Below the pieces are notes generated by a model that searched no databases, was not told where the DNA came from, and saw nothing but the letters and a program-made list of their open reading frames with translations. From Ideonella sp. WA131b (GTDB lineage Bacteria; Pseudomonadota; Gammaproteobacteria; Burkholderiales; Burkholderiaceae_C): a stretch of 64,000 nucleotides of DNA. This document shows, piece by piece, positions 39,200 through 49,183 of this stretch. The DNA is taken from NCBI GenBank assembly GCA_023657425.1, contig JAGTJW010000003.1, forward strand, positions 496,001 to 560,000. The letters are read 5' to 3'. Both the position numbers and the translations under genes were made by a program. Each line of letters opens with the position of its first letter. Positions within the stretch are counted from its first letter, which is position 1.

Positions 39200-39301
39200 G
39201 GGGCGGCGGATGCTGCAGACGATTGTGCCGCAGCAGAGGTTGACTGGCGGCCTGCGCCAGCGCAGCATCGGCGGCCATTTGCTGGCAAGAGGAGCTTTGT
39301 G

Positions 39302-39682
39302 ATGGACCCCTACAAGACCCCCGGTGCGATCAGCTGGAACGAGCTGGCGACGACCGACCCCGAGGCCGCAGGCCGCTTCTACGGCGCGCTGTTCGGCTGG
39401 TCGATCAAGCACGTCGACATGGGCACCGGCGCCTACCACGTGGCGAGCGTGGGCGAGACGCAGGTGGGCGGGATCATGAGCCTGCCGCCCGATGCCGGGC
39501 CCATGCCGCCCTCCTGGGGCTGCTACGTCACGGTGCTCAGCGTCGAGGACACGCTGGCGCAGTGCGCGGCCCTTGGCGGCAAGACGCTGGTGCCGGCGAT
39601 GGATGTGCCCGGCGTCGGCCGCATGGCCGTGCTGCAGGATCCGCAGGGTGCCGTGTTCAGCGTGATGGCGTATTCGGCCTGA
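39302..39682 (+). CDS. VOC (glyoxalase/extradiol-fold) superfamily protein
   Basis: The 126-residue protein is a single VOC unit pair: ISWNELATTDPEAAGRFYGA and LFGWSIKHVDMGTGAYHVAS in the first beta-alpha-beta module, WGCYVTVLSVEDTLAQCAAL and LQDPQGAVFSVMAYSA in the second. Such small proteins include glyoxalase-like enzymes and carrier or resistance proteins; no metal triad can be assigned with confidence. GGAG about 10 bases upstream supports the ATG at 39302. It is divergent from argA with about 100 bases between, and hrpA follows after 42 bases. Confidence 0.85.
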   Translation: MDPYKTPGAISWNELATTDPEAAGRFYGALFGWSIKHVDMGTGAYHVASVGETQVGGIMSLPPDAGPMPPSWGCYVTVLSVEDTLAQCAALGGKTLVPAMDVPGVGRMAVLQDPQGAVFSVMAYSA

Positions 39683-39724
39683 GGCGGCGCCTTCCCAGGG
39701 GCGCGTGGCGATAATCCGCGCCCC

Positions 39725-42700
39725 GTGAACGCCCCCCCTGGCCGCCGGGCCTCCGCATCCGCCGGGGCTGCCCGGCCGATCCCGCCCATCACCTACCCCG
39801 AGTCGCTGCCGGTCTCCGGCCGGCGCGACGAGATCGCGCGCGCGATTCGCGAGAACCCGGTGGTGATCGTGTGCGGCGAAACCGGCTCGGGCAAGACCAC
39901 GCAGCTGCCGAAGATCTGCCTCGAGCTCGGTCGCGGCCTGGGCGCTGGCGGCCGCGGCCTCATCGGCCACACGCAGCCGCGGCGCATCGCGGCCAGCAGC
40001 GTGGCCAAGCGCATCGCCGAAGAACTGAACTCGCCGCTGGGTGAGGTCGTGGGCTACAAGGTGCGATTCCAGGACCGGCTGCAGCCCGGCGCCAGCGTGA
40101 AGCTGATGACCGACGGCATCCTGCTTGCCGAGACCGAGGGCGACCCGCTGCTCAGGGCCTACGACACGCTCATCATCGACGAGGCGCACGAGCGCAGCCT
40201 GAACATCGACTTCATGCTCGGCTACCTGAAGGAGGTGCTGGCGCGGCGGCCGGATCTGAAGCTCATCGTCACATCGGCCACCATCGACGCCGAGCGCTTC
40301 GCCAACCACTTCGCCAGCCGGCATGGGCCGGCACCGGTGATCCAGGTGTCGGGGCGGCTGTTCCCCGTCGAGCAACGCTGGCGCGCTTTCGAGGAGAGCC
40401 GCGACCGCGACCTCCACGACGCCATCGCCGACGCGGTCGACGAGCTCTGGTCCGGCGGCCAGCGTGGCGACATCCTCGTCTTCCTGCCCGGCGAGCGCGA
40501 GATCCGCGAGGCCGCCGACCACCTGCGCCGGCACCTGGCGCAGGCGCAGAAGGGCGGGCCGCCGGCGGAGATCCTGCCGCTGTTCGCGCGCCTGAGCCAG
40601 GCCGAGCAGGACCGCGTCTTCGTGGCAGGCAACGGGCGCCGCATCGTGCTGGCCACCAACGTGGCCGAGACCTCGCTCACGGTGCCCGGCATCCGCTTCG
40701 TCATCGACAGTGGCCAGGCGCGCGTCAAGCGCTACAGCTTTCGCAACAAGGTCGAGCAGTTGCAGGTCGAGGGCATCAGCCAGGCCGCCGCGTCGCAGCG
40801 GGCCGGCCGCTGCGGCCGCGTGGCCAACGGCATCTGCATCCGCCTGTACGGCGAAGAAGAGCTCGCCGGCCGCCCGCGCTTCACCGACCCCGAGATCCTG
40901 CGCTCCAGCCTGGCCGGCGTGATCCTGCGCATGAAGTCGCTGCACCTGGGCGTGGTGGAGGACTTTCCGTTCGTCGAGCCGCCGCCCAAGAAGGCGATTT
41001 CCGACGGCTACGCGCTGCTGGCCGAGCTGGGCGCGGTGGACGAGGCCAACGAGCTCACGGCCATCGGCCGCGAACTCGCCCGCCTGCCGCTGGACCCGCG
41101 CGTGGGCCGCATGATCCTGGAAGCCCGCAACCGCCAGGCCCTCACCGAGGTGCTGGTCATCGCCGCGGCGCTGTCGGGCCAGGACGTGCGCGACCGCCCG
41201 CAGGAGCAGCAGCAGGCCGCCGACCAGAAGCACCAGCCCTTCGACGACGAGCGCTCCGAGTTCATGGGCACGCTCAAGCTCTGGAAGTGGATCGAGGAAG
41301 GCCGTGGCCACCACGGCCACGCGGGCCAGAAGGCGGCCCAGGTCGACAGCCACAAGCTCAGCAACCGCCAGCAGGAGCAGCGCCTGCGCGAGCACTTCAT
41401 CAGCCCGCGGCGTGTGCGCGAGTGGCGCGACATCCACAGCCAGCTGCACACCGTGGTGGCCGAGCAGGGCTGGCGGCTGAACACGCTGCCGGCGAGCTAC
41501 GAGCAGGTCCACCTGTCGCTGCTGGCGGGCTTGCTGGGCAACGTGGGCTGCAAGGTCGACGATGAAGAGTGCTACCTCGGCGCCCGCGGCATCAGGTTCT
41601 GGCGCCACCCGGGCGCCAACCTCAGCAAGAAGCCCGGCCGCTGGCTCATGGCGGCCGAGCTCGTGGAGACCACGCGCCTCTATGGGCGGGGCCTGGCGGC
41701 CATCGAGCCGACGTGGATTCCGCCGCTCGCGGGCCACCTGCTCAAGAAGCAGCTGCTGGAGCCGCACTGGGAGAAGAAGGCCGCCGAGGTGGTGGCGCTG
41801 GAACGCGCCACGCTCTACGGCATCGTCGTCTACAACAACCGGCGCGTGGCCTACGCGACGCTGGACGCCAAGGGTGCGCGCGAGATCTTCATCCGCGAGG
41901 CGCTGGTCGAGGGCCTGCGCGGAACCGACAACGACAGCAGCTTCGACGCCACCTGGGAGCGCAAGCTGCCCTTCCTGGCCCACAACCGCAAGGTCGTGCG
42001 CCAGGTTCAGGAGCTGGAGCACAAGGCGCGGCGTCAGGACGTGCTGGTGGACGACGAGCTCATCGCCGCCTTCTATGACCAGCAGCTGCCCGCCGACGTG
42101 GTGGGCGGCAGCAGCCTGGAGAAGTGGTACCGCGAGGAGGTCAAGCGTCAGCCGCGCCTCTTGCAGCTCACGCGCGACGAGCTCATGCGCCACGAGGCCG
42201 CCGGCATCACCACCGACGCCTTCCCGAAGACGCTGCGCCTGGGCGGCGTGGACTGCATGGCCAGCTACCTGCACGAGCCGGGCGATCCCAAGGACGGCTT
42301 GACGGTGACGGTGCCGATCTACGCGCTGAACCCGGTGAACGAAGAGCGCTGCGATTGGCTGGTGCCCGGCATGCTGCACGCCAAGGTGCTGGCCCTGTGC
42401 AAGACCTTGCACCAGCGCCCGCGCTCGCGCCTGGTGCCGCTGCCGGACTTTGCGGCCGAGTTCTGCGAGACAGCGCCCTTCGCGCAGGGCAGCCTGATGG
42501 ACGCGCTGCTGAAGGCCGTGCGCGAGCGCACGCAGCTGGCGGTGCAGCGCAACGACTTCAAGCTGGAGCAGCTGCCGCCGCACCACTTCATGCACCTGCG
42601 CGTGGTCGACGAGCACGGCCGCCAGCTCGGTACGGGCCGCGACATCGCGGCGCTGAAGGCCGATCTGGGCGGCCAGGCGCGCAGTGCCTTCAAGGCGCTG

Positions 42701-43687
42701 GCGGCGCTGAAGGTCGCCCCACCCGTGGCGGCCGAGGCACCCGTCGGCGTGCCCGGCAGCCTGGCCGGGCCGGCGCCGGCCGGCCGCGGTGTCCAGGCCA
42801 TCGTGGCGGCGCCGCCGGCCCCGCCGGCGCTGGCTGCCGCCACGGCCCACACGGCCTGGACCTTCGGCGAGCTGCCCGAGTTGCTGGAGCTGCACAAGGG
42901 CGGCCAGGTGCTCGTGGGCTTCCCGGCGCTGGTGGACAAGGGCGCGCACGTCGAAATCGAGGTCTTCGACGAGCCGGATGTGGCCGCGCAGAAACACCGC
43001 GCGGGCTTTCGCCGCCTGGTGGCGCTGCAGATCCGCGAGCCGCTGAAGTACCTGGAGAAGAACATCCCCGACCTCACGCGCATGGCGGCACTCTTCATGC
43101 CGCTGGGCACGCTGGAAGAGTTGCGCGAGCAGATCTTGGCCGTGGCGCTGGACCGCGCCTTCGGTGCCGAGCCGCTGCCCGCCACGGCTGCGGGCTTCCA
43201 GGCCCGCGTCGACGAAGGGCGGACCCGGCTGAACCTGATCGCCGCCGAGGTGGCGCGCCTGGCCACTGCCGTGCTGGGGGAGCACGCGGCGGCCGTGCGC
43301 AAGCTCAAGGATGCGCGCCCGCCCAAGGACGTGGCCGACGACATCACCGCCCAGTTGCAGCGCCTGGTGCCCAAGCGCTTCCTGCTCGCCACGCCCTGGG
43401 CCGCGCTGCAGCACCTGCCGCGCTACTTGAGGGCCATCGTGCTGAGGCTGGACAAGCTTCGCGGCGACCCCGCGCGCGATGCCGGCCGCCTGGCCGAGCT
43501 GCGCCCGCTGGAGGCGCGCTGGCTCAAGCGTGTGGCCGAGCTGCGTGGTGCCCCGCACGCGCGCCTGGAGGAGTACCGCTGGCTGCTCGAGGAACTGCGC
43601 GTGAGCCTCTTTGCCCAGGAGCTTCGCACGCCGCAACCCGTGAGCGCCAGGCGGCTGGACAAGGCCTGGGCGCAGATCGTTGCCTGA
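39725..43687 (+). CDS. hrpA: ATP-dependent RNA helicase HrpA (DEAH box)
   Basis: The 1320-residue protein starts with GTG at 39725. Walker A is GETGSGKTTQLPK (51-63), the DEAH box lies in TLIIDEAHERSLNIDFMLGY and motif VI is AASQRAGRCGRVANG. The HA2 and OB-fold domains follow, then the large C-terminal DUF3418 region that marks HrpA. HrpA acts in mRNA processing of fimbrial transcripts in E. coli and rescues stalled ribosomes by separating subunits. A long Ala/Pro linker (about 1000-1040) splits the DUF3418 part. The length is normal for the family. Confidence 0.95.
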   Translation: MNAPPGRRASASAGAARPIPPITYPESLPVSGRRDEIARAIRENPVVIVCGETGSGKTTQLPKICLELGRGLGAGGRGLIGHTQPRRIAASSVAKRIAEELNSPLGEVVGYKVRFQDRLQPGASVKLMTDGILLAETEGDPLLRAYDTLIIDEAHERSLNIDFMLGYLKEVLARRPDLKLIVTSATIDAERFANHFASRHGPAPVIQVSGRLFPVEQRWRAFEESRDRDLHDAIADAVDELWSGGQRGDILVFLPGEREIREAADHLRRHLAQAQKGGPPAEILPLFARLSQAEQDRVFVAGNGRRIVLATNVAETSLTVPGIRFVIDSGQARVKRYSFRNKVEQLQVEGISQAAASQRAGRCGRVANGICIRLYGEEELAGRPRFTDPEILRSSLAGVILRMKSLHLGVVEDFPFVEPPPKKAISDGYALLAELGAVDEANELTAIGRELARLPLDPRVGRMILEARNRQALTEVLVIAAALSGQDVRDRPQEQQQAADQKHQPFDDERSEFMGTLKLWKWIEEGRGHHGHAGQKAAQVDSHKLSNRQQEQRLREHFISPRRVREWRDIHSQLHTVVAEQGWRLNTLPASYEQVHLSLLAGLLGNVGCKVDDEECYLGARGIRFWRHPGANLSKKPGRWLMAAELVETTRLYGRGLAAIEPTWIPPLAGHLLKKQLLEPHWEKKAAEVVALERATLYGIVVYNNRRVAYATLDAKGAREIFIREALVEGLRGTDNDSSFDATWERKLPFLAHNRKVVRQVQELEHKARRQDVLVDDELIAAFYDQQLPADVVGGSSLEKWYREEVKRQPRLLQLTRDELMRHEAAGITTDAFPKTLRLGGVDCMASYLHEPGDPKDGLTVTVPIYALNPVNEERCDWLVPGMLHAKVLALCKTLHQRPRSRLVPLPDFAAEFCETAPFAQGSLMDALLKAVRERTQLAVQRNDFKLEQLPPHHFMHLRVVDEHGRQLGTGRDIAALKADLGGQARSAFKALAALKVAPPVAAEAPVGVPGSLAGPAPAGRGVQAIVAAPPAPPALAAATAHTAWTFGELPELLELHKGGQVLVGFPALVDKGAHVEIEVFDEPDVAAQKHRAGFRRLVALQIREPLKYLEKNIPDLTRMAALFMPLGTLEELREQILAVALDRAFGAEPLPATAAGFQARVDEGRTRLNLIAAEVARLATAVLGEHAAAVRKLKDARPPKDVADDITAQLQRLVPKRFLLATPWAALQHLPRYLRAIVLRLDKLRGDPARDAGRLAELRPLEARWLKRVAELRGAPHARLEEYRWLLEELRVSLFAQELRTPQPVSARRLDKAWAQIVA

Positions 43688-43729
43688 GCACCGTCCGCGG
43701 GTGGACGGCGGCTGATCAAGTCGGCGCGC

Positions 43730-43758
43730 TTGATGTTGCGAATCATTCGCATTAAGAT
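43730..43758 (+). promoter_or_regulatory. Sigma-70 promoter with embedded Fur box
   Basis: TGCGAATCATTCGCA at 43737-43751 is a perfect 7-1-7 inverted repeat that matches the Fur-box form. It lies exactly in the spacer of a promoter with -35 TTGATG (43730-43735), a 17-base spacer and -10 TAAGAT (43753-43758). Fur bound with iron would block polymerase entry. The start codon of the iron-binding protein follows 30 bases downstream of the -10. A hairpin CCGTCC/GGACGG at 43691-43708 separates it from hrpA. Confidence 0.85.
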
Positions 43759-43788
43759 GCCGTCAACGCTTCCAACCTCAATCGACCC

Positions 43789-44838
43789 ATGATTTCGACT
43801 CTCTCCCTCAGACGCCTGGCCGCTCTCGCGGGCGCAGCCCTGCTGCTGGCCCTGCCGGCCGCTGCGCAGGACAAGGTGCTCAACCTGTACTCGGCCCGCC
43901 ACTACCAGACGGACGAGGCGCTGTACGCCAACTTCACCAAGGCCACAGGCATCCGCATCAACCGCGTCGAGGCCGACGACGCCGGCATCCTGTCGCGCCT
44001 GAAGGCCGAAGGCGCGGCCAGCCCCGCCGACGTCGTGCTGCTCGTCGACGCTGCGCGCCTTTGGCGCGCCGAGCAGGACGGCCTGTTTCAGCCTGTCAAG
44101 TCAGCCGTGCTGGAGCAGCGGATCCCGGCCCAACTGCGTGGCGGCGAAACCGCACAGGGCGCCCAATGGTTCGGCGTCAGCACCCGTGCCCGGGTGCTGG
44201 TCATTGACAAGGCGCGGCTGAAACCCGTGGACGTCGACCGCTACGAGAAGCTCGCGTCGCCCGCGCTCAAGGGGATGATCTGCAGCCGCAGCGGCTCGCA
44301 CCCCTACAACCTGAGCCTGTTCGGCTCGGTGCTCGAAACCGCCGACCCGGCGGCCACCGAGGCCTGGATCCGCGGCGTGGCCGACAACCTGGCGCGCGAC
44401 CCCAAGGGCGGCGACACCGACCAGATCCGCGCCGTCGCGGCTGGCGAGTGCGCCGTGGCCATCACCAACACCTACTACTACGCGCGGCTGATGAAATCCA
44501 GCCGCCCGGAAGACCGGGCCGTGGTCGAGCGCACGCAGGTGGTGTTCCCCAACCAGGCCGACCGCGGCACGCACGTCAACATCAGCGGCGCGGCCGTGGC
44601 CCGCCACGCCCGCAACCGCGACGCGGCCGTGGCCTTCCTGGAGTACCTGGCTTCCGACGAGGCCCAGCGCATGCTCGCCGACGGCAACAACGAGTACCCC
44701 GTGGTGGCCAGCGCGCGCACCGAGAACCCGGCGCTGATGGCCCTGGGGCGTTTCAAGGCCGAGACGGTGCCCATCGCCAAGGTCGGTGCCAACACCGCCC
44801 TGGTGCAGCAGATGCTCGACCGCGCCGGATTCAAGTGA
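43789..44838 (+). CDS. Periplasmic Fe(3+)-binding protein of an ABC transporter
   Basis: The 349-residue protein has a signal peptide (cleavage after residue 27, ALPAAAQ/DKVLN) and the FbpA/FutA fold. It starts VLNLYSARHYQTDEALYANF, with H38 and Y39, and carries the iron-coordinating tyrosine run Y229-Y231 in NTYYYARLMKS. Such proteins capture ferric ions for a permease/ATPase pair. Neither partner is nearby: hrpA is upstream and serB is convergent downstream, so this receptor is an orphan in the window. A Fur box directly in front makes iron-repressed expression very likely. Confidence 0.92.
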   Translation: MISTLSLRRLAALAGAALLLALPAAAQDKVLNLYSARHYQTDEALYANFTKATGIRINRVEADDAGILSRLKAEGAASPADVVLLVDAARLWRAEQDGLFQPVKSAVLEQRIPAQLRGGETAQGAQWFGVSTRARVLVIDKARLKPVDVDRYEKLASPALKGMICSRSGSHPYNLSLFGSVLETADPAATEAWIRGVADNLARDPKGGDTDQIRAVAAGECAVAITNTYYYARLMKSSRPEDRAVVERTQVVFPNQADRGTHVNISGAAVARHARNRDAAVAFLEYLASDEAQRMLADGNNEYPVVASARTENPALMALGRFKAETVPIAKVGANTALVQQMLDRAGFK

Positions 44839-44841
44839 GTC

Positions 44842-45594
44842 TCAGCCCCCGAAGGCCCGCAGGGCCGCGTCCAGCCCACCCTGCCGCACCGACACCCGGG
44901 CGTGCTCGCGCACAGCGGGCTTGGCGTGGAAGGCGATCGAGCAGCCGGCGGCGCCCATCATGGGCAGGTCGTTGGCGCCGTCGCCCACCGCCAGCGTGCG
45001 CTCGGCCGGCAGCCCCAGCAACTCCGCCAGTTCCAGCAGCACGCGGCGCTTTTCGGCGCCATCGACCACCGTGCCCCAGGGGCGGGCCACGAGCCGGCCA
45101 CTGAGCCGGCCGTCCACGATCTCCAGCACGTTGGCCCGTGCGTAGTCCAGCCGCAGGCGCGCCTTTACGCGGTCGGCAAAGAAGGTGAAGCCGCCGCTCA
45201 CGAGCAGGGTCTTCAGCCCGGCCTCGCGGCAGGCCGCGACAAAAGCTTCGACGCCTGGATTCAGGGCCAGCCTTTGGGTGTAGACGGCCTCCAGCGCCTC
45301 GGCCGGCACGCCGCGCAGCAGCGCCAGGCGGCGCCCCAGGCTTTCGGCGTAGTCGGCGATCTCGCCGCGCATTGCTGCCTCGGTGATGGCTGCCACTTCG
45401 GCTTTGCGGTCAACGGCGGCGGCGATCTCGTCGATGCACTCGATGTTGATCAGCGTGGAATCCATGTCGAACGCCACGAGGCCGAAGTGGCTCAACGGTG
45501 GCGGAGCCGGGCCGCGAACGAACACGCCGGGGGCCACTTGGCGCACGGCGCGCTCGGCCGCCGCAGCCGCTGGAGCAGGGGGGTGGAGACTCAT
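44842..45594 (-). CDS. serB: Phosphoserine phosphatase
   Basis: SerB dephosphorylates phosphoserine, the last step of serine synthesis. The 250-residue HAD-family enzyme has the motif AFDMDSTLIN with nucleophile D43 and acid D45, TLLVSGGFTFFADRVKARLR for motif II and LAVGDGANDLPMMGAAGCSI for motif IV. It lacks the N-terminal ACT-like domain of the E. coli enzyme, having only a short Ala/Pro leader. The 3' end faces the iron-binding protein gene with three bases between the stops. The upstream gene on this strand is mfd. Confidence 0.95.
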   Translation of the reverse strand: MSLHPPAPAAAAAERAVRQVAPGVFVRGPAPPPLSHFGLVAFDMDSTLINIECIDEIAAAVDRKAEVAAITEAAMRGEIADYAESLGRRLALLRGVPAEALEAVYTQRLALNPGVEAFVAACREAGLKTLLVSGGFTFFADRVKARLRLDYARANVLEIVDGRLSGRLVARPWGTVVDGAEKRRVLLELAELLGLPAERTLAVGDGANDLPMMGAAGCSIAFHAKPAVREHARVSVRQGGLDAALRAFGG

Positions 45595-45632
45595 CGGACG
45601 ATCATGCCAGCCGCCAGCCGGTTCAGGCTGCG

Positions 45633-48600
45633 TCAGGCTGCTTCGGGCAATGGCTGCCCCAGGTGGCGCAGCAGGTCGCGCAGGTAGTGCGCACGGTCAG
45701 CAGGCTGGCTGATCTCGCGGTCGATGCGCAGCTTGTCGTTGCCGGCGAGACGGATGGCACGGTTCTTCTGCACCAGCTCGATGATGCGGCGCGAGTCCAC
45801 CGGCGCCTGCGGCCGGAAGGTGATGTTCATCAGCTTGGGGCCGGCGTCGATTTTCAGCACACCGTAGGGCCGGGCCAGGACGCGCAGCCTGTGGGTGTCA
45901 AACAGGGTCTGGCCCTGGGTGGGCAGCTTGCCGAAGCGGTCGGTGATCTCCTCAAGCAGCAGGTCGATCTGCTCGGGCCTCTCGGCCGTGGCCAGGCGCT
46001 TGTAGAGGTTCAGCCGCGTGTGGACATCGCCGCAGTAGGCGTCGGGCAGCAGCGCCGGGGCGTGCAAGTTGATCTCGGTGGTGGCGTTCAGCGGGTTCAG
46101 CAGGTCGGGCTCCTGGCCGGCCTTCAGCGCGCGCACGGCGGCTGACAGCATGTCGTTGTAGAGCTGGAAGCCCACTTCCATCATGTTGCCGCTCTGGTTC
46201 TCGCCCAGCACCTCGCCGGCACCGCGGATCTCCAGGTCGTGCATGGCCAGGTAGAAGCCGCTGCCGAGCTCCTCCATGTCCTGGATGGCCTGCAGCCGCT
46301 GCGCGGCCTGCTTGGTGAGGCCGTCGACATCGGGCACCAGCAGGTAGGCGTAGGCCTGGTGGTGGCTGCGGCCTACGCGCCCGCGCAGCTGGTGCAGCTG
46401 CGCCAGGCCGAACTTGTCGGCACGGCTGATGACGATGGTGTTGGCGCTGGGCACGTCGATGCCGGTCTCGATGATCGTGCTGCACAGCAGCAGGTTGTGC
46501 CGTTGCGCCACGAAGTCGCGCATCACGCGCTCGAGCTCGCGCTCGGGCATCTGGCCGTGCGCGACTGCGATGCGCGCCTCGGGCAGCAGTTCGACCAGCT
46601 TCTGGCGCCGGTTCTCGATGGTCTCGACCTCGTTGTGCAGGAAATAGACCTGACCGCCGCGCTTCAACTCCCGCAGCACGGCCTCGCGCACGATGGAGTT
46701 GCCCTCGTTGCGCACGAAGGTCTTGATGGCCAGCCGGCGCTGCGGCGCGGTGGCGATCACGCTCAGGTCGCGCAGGCCTTCGAGCGCCATGCCCAGCGTG
46801 CGCGGTATCGGCGTCGCCGTGAGCGTGAGCACGTCGACCTCGGCGCGCAGGGCCTTCATCGCCTCCTTGTGGCGCACACCGAAACGGTGCTCCTCGTCGA
46901 TGATGAGCAGGCCCAGGCGCTGGAACTTCACGTCGCTGGACAGCAGCTTGTGCGTGCCCACGACGATGTCGACGCTGCCGTCGGCGATGCCGTCGACGGC
47001 AGCCTTCACTTCCTTCGGGCTGCGAAAGCGCGACAGTTCGGCGATCTTGACGGGCCACTTGCCGAAGCGGTCCACCAGCGTCTGGTAGTGCTGCTCGGCC
47101 AGCAGCGTGGTCGGCGCGAGAAACGCCACCTGCTTGCCGCCATGCACGGCCACAAAGGCGGCGCGCAAGGCGACCTCGGTCTTGCCGAAGCCGACGTCGC
47201 CGCAGACGAGACGGTCCATGGGCTTCGACGCCACCATGTCCTGGATGACGGCGTGGATGGCGGCACGCTGGTCGGCGGTTTCCTCGAAGCCGAAGCTGGT
47301 GGCGAAGCTCTCGTAGTCGTGCGGGCTGAAGCGGTGGCTGAAGCCTTCGCGGGTGGCGCGGCGGGCGTACAGATTCAACAGTTCGGCCGCCGTGTCACGC
47401 ACCTGCTCGACGGCCTTGCGGCGCGCCTTCTCCCACTGCCCGCTGCCCAGGCGGTGCAGCGGCGCCTCGTCGGCGCTGACGCCGGTGTAGCGGCTGATCA
47501 GGTGCAGCTGGCTCACCGGCACGTACAGCGTGGCCCTGTCGGCGTACTCGAGGTGCAGAAACTCGCTGGACCCCTCGCCGAGGTCGATGTTCACCAGCCC
47601 CTGATAGCGGCCGATGCCGTGGTTGAGGTGCACGACCGGGTCGCCGACCTTCAGCTCCGACAGATCCTTGATCAGCGCATCGACGTTCGACACCTGCTCC
47701 TGCTTGCGCCGCCGACGCGCCTCGCGCGCGGTGGCAAAGAGCTCGGTCTCGGTGACGAACTGCACCGAGACGCCGGCATCGGGCTCGTGCCAGTGGAAGC
47801 CCTCGGCCAGCGGTGCGGCGGCGATGGCCAGCTTCTCGTCGCCCTGCAGGAACTCGTCGAGCGAGTCGACCGCCGGCACGCTGAGACGGTGGTCGCGCAG
47901 CAGCTCGATCAGGCTCTCGCGCCGGCCTTCGCTTTCGCCGAGCAGCAGCACGCGGTGCGGCGTGGCCTTGACATGGCGCTCGAGCTTGCCCAGCGGGTCC
48001 GTCCCGCCACGGTCGATGGCCAAGTCGGGCAGCGGGCGCGCCCAAGAGACCGCGGAAGCGGGCTCTTGCGAGCCCTTCACGGGCTCGCTGCCGCGCAGCG
48101 ACAGCGTGGCGTGCGGCTGGGTGCGGGCGAAAAACTCGTCGGCCGGCATGAACACCTCGGCCGGCGCGAGCAGCGGCCGTTCGGGATCGTGCTGCAGGAA
48201 GCGGTGGCGCTCGCGGGTGTCGGTCCAGAAGCGGTCCAGCGCCTCGTCGACCTTTCCGTGCAGCACCAGCGCAGCCTGGCTGCCCAGGTAGTCGAAGATC
48301 GTGCCGACCGAGTCGAAGAACAGGGGCAGGAAGTACTCGATGCCGCCGCCGGCCAAGCCTGCACCCATGTCCTTGTAGAGCCGCGCGCGTGTGGGGTCGC
48401 CCTCGATTTTTTCGCGCCAGCGCGATCGGAAGGCGCTGCGCGCGGCCTCGTCCATCGGGAACTCGCGGCCGGGCAGCAGGCGCACCTCGGGCACGGGGAA
48501 GACGCTGCGCTGCGTGTCGGGGTCGAAGGTGCGGATGGAGTCGACCTCGTCGCCGAAGAGGTCCACGCGATAGGGCACCAGCGAGCCCATCGGGTACAGG

Positions 48601-49106
48601 TCGATCAGCCCGCCGCGCACCGCGTACTCGCCCGGGCTCACGACCTGGCTGACGTGCTGGTAGCCGGCCAGCGCGAGCTGGCTCTTCAGGCGGGCTTCGT
48701 CGAGCCGGCTCTTCTGCTTGAAGTGGAAGGTGGTGCCGGCCAGGAAAGCGGGCGGCGCCAGCCTCGTCAGGGCCGTGGTCGCCGGCAGCAGCAGCAGGTC
48801 GACGCTGCCTTCGTGGATGCGCCACAAGGTGGCCAGCCGCTCGCTCACCAGGTCCTGGTGCGGGCTGAAGCTGTCGTAGGGCAGGGTTTCCCAGTCGGGG
48901 AACTGCGCCACCCGAAGCGTGGCGTCGAAAAAGGGCAGTTCGTCGGCCAGGCGCTGCGCATCGGCGGGTTCGGCGGTGAACACCGCCAGGCGGCGGCCGG
49001 CCTGTGCGTGCTGGCGCGCCAGACGGGCCAGCAGGAGCGCATCACCCGAGCCCTGGGGTCGCGGCAAGGTGTAGCGCTTGCCCGGCGCGATGGATGGCAG
49101 TTGCAT
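45633..49106 (-). CDS. mfd: Transcription-repair coupling factor
   Basis: Mfd removes RNA polymerase stalled at lesions and recruits UvrA. The 1157-residue protein has a UvrB-like N-terminal module (LAVFTAEPADAQRLADELPF), an RNA-polymerase-interacting CarD-like domain (VVHLNHGIGRYQGLVNIDLG) and the RecG-like motor. Walker A lies near residue 630 in LVCGDVGFGKTEVALRAAFV, the DEEH box in LLIIDEEHRFGVRHKEAMKA and motif VI in QLRGRVGRSHHQAYAYLLVP. The C-terminal TRCF domain follows. The length is normal. It is divergent from ispD with 77 bases between starts. Confidence 0.97.
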   Translation of the reverse strand: MQLPSIAPGKRYTLPRPQGSGDALLLARLARQHAQAGRRLAVFTAEPADAQRLADELPFFDATLRVAQFPDWETLPYDSFSPHQDLVSERLATLWRIHEGSVDLLLLPATTALTRLAPPAFLAGTTFHFKQKSRLDEARLKSQLALAGYQHVSQVVSPGEYAVRGGLIDLYPMGSLVPYRVDLFGDEVDSIRTFDPDTQRSVFPVPEVRLLPGREFPMDEAARSAFRSRWREKIEGDPTRARLYKDMGAGLAGGGIEYFLPLFFDSVGTIFDYLGSQAALVLHGKVDEALDRFWTDTRERHRFLQHDPERPLLAPAEVFMPADEFFARTQPHATLSLRGSEPVKGSQEPASAVSWARPLPDLAIDRGGTDPLGKLERHVKATPHRVLLLGESEGRRESLIELLRDHRLSVPAVDSLDEFLQGDEKLAIAAAPLAEGFHWHEPDAGVSVQFVTETELFATAREARRRRKQEQVSNVDALIKDLSELKVGDPVVHLNHGIGRYQGLVNIDLGEGSSEFLHLEYADRATLYVPVSQLHLISRYTGVSADEAPLHRLGSGQWEKARRKAVEQVRDTAAELLNLYARRATREGFSHRFSPHDYESFATSFGFEETADQRAAIHAVIQDMVASKPMDRLVCGDVGFGKTEVALRAAFVAVHGGKQVAFLAPTTLLAEQHYQTLVDRFGKWPVKIAELSRFRSPKEVKAAVDGIADGSVDIVVGTHKLLSSDVKFQRLGLLIIDEEHRFGVRHKEAMKALRAEVDVLTLTATPIPRTLGMALEGLRDLSVIATAPQRRLAIKTFVRNEGNSIVREAVLRELKRGGQVYFLHNEVETIENRRQKLVELLPEARIAVAHGQMPERELERVMRDFVAQRHNLLLCSTIIETGIDVPSANTIVISRADKFGLAQLHQLRGRVGRSHHQAYAYLLVPDVDGLTKQAAQRLQAIQDMEELGSGFYLAMHDLEIRGAGEVLGENQSGNMMEVGFQLYNDMLSAAVRALKAGQEPDLLNPLNATTEINLHAPALLPDAYCGDVHTRLNLYKRLATAERPEQIDLLLEEITDRFGKLPTQGQTLFDTHRLRVLARPYGVLKIDAGPKLMNITFRPQAPVDSRRIIELVQKNRAIRLAGNDKLRIDREISQPADRAHYLRDLLRHLGQPLPEAA

Positions 49107-49183
49107 GGCGGTGTCGGAAAAGCAGATCGCCCCGCGGCAAGGGCCGAGGGGCGTGAACGAGGGGCGATTCTAGAATCCGCACC

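Noticed and set aside
39200..43636. A very long minus-strand frame upstream of argA, antisense to hrpA
   Set aside because: The frame stays open because hrpA has very high third-position GC. Its translation is low-complexity, and argA has a normal start at 39199.
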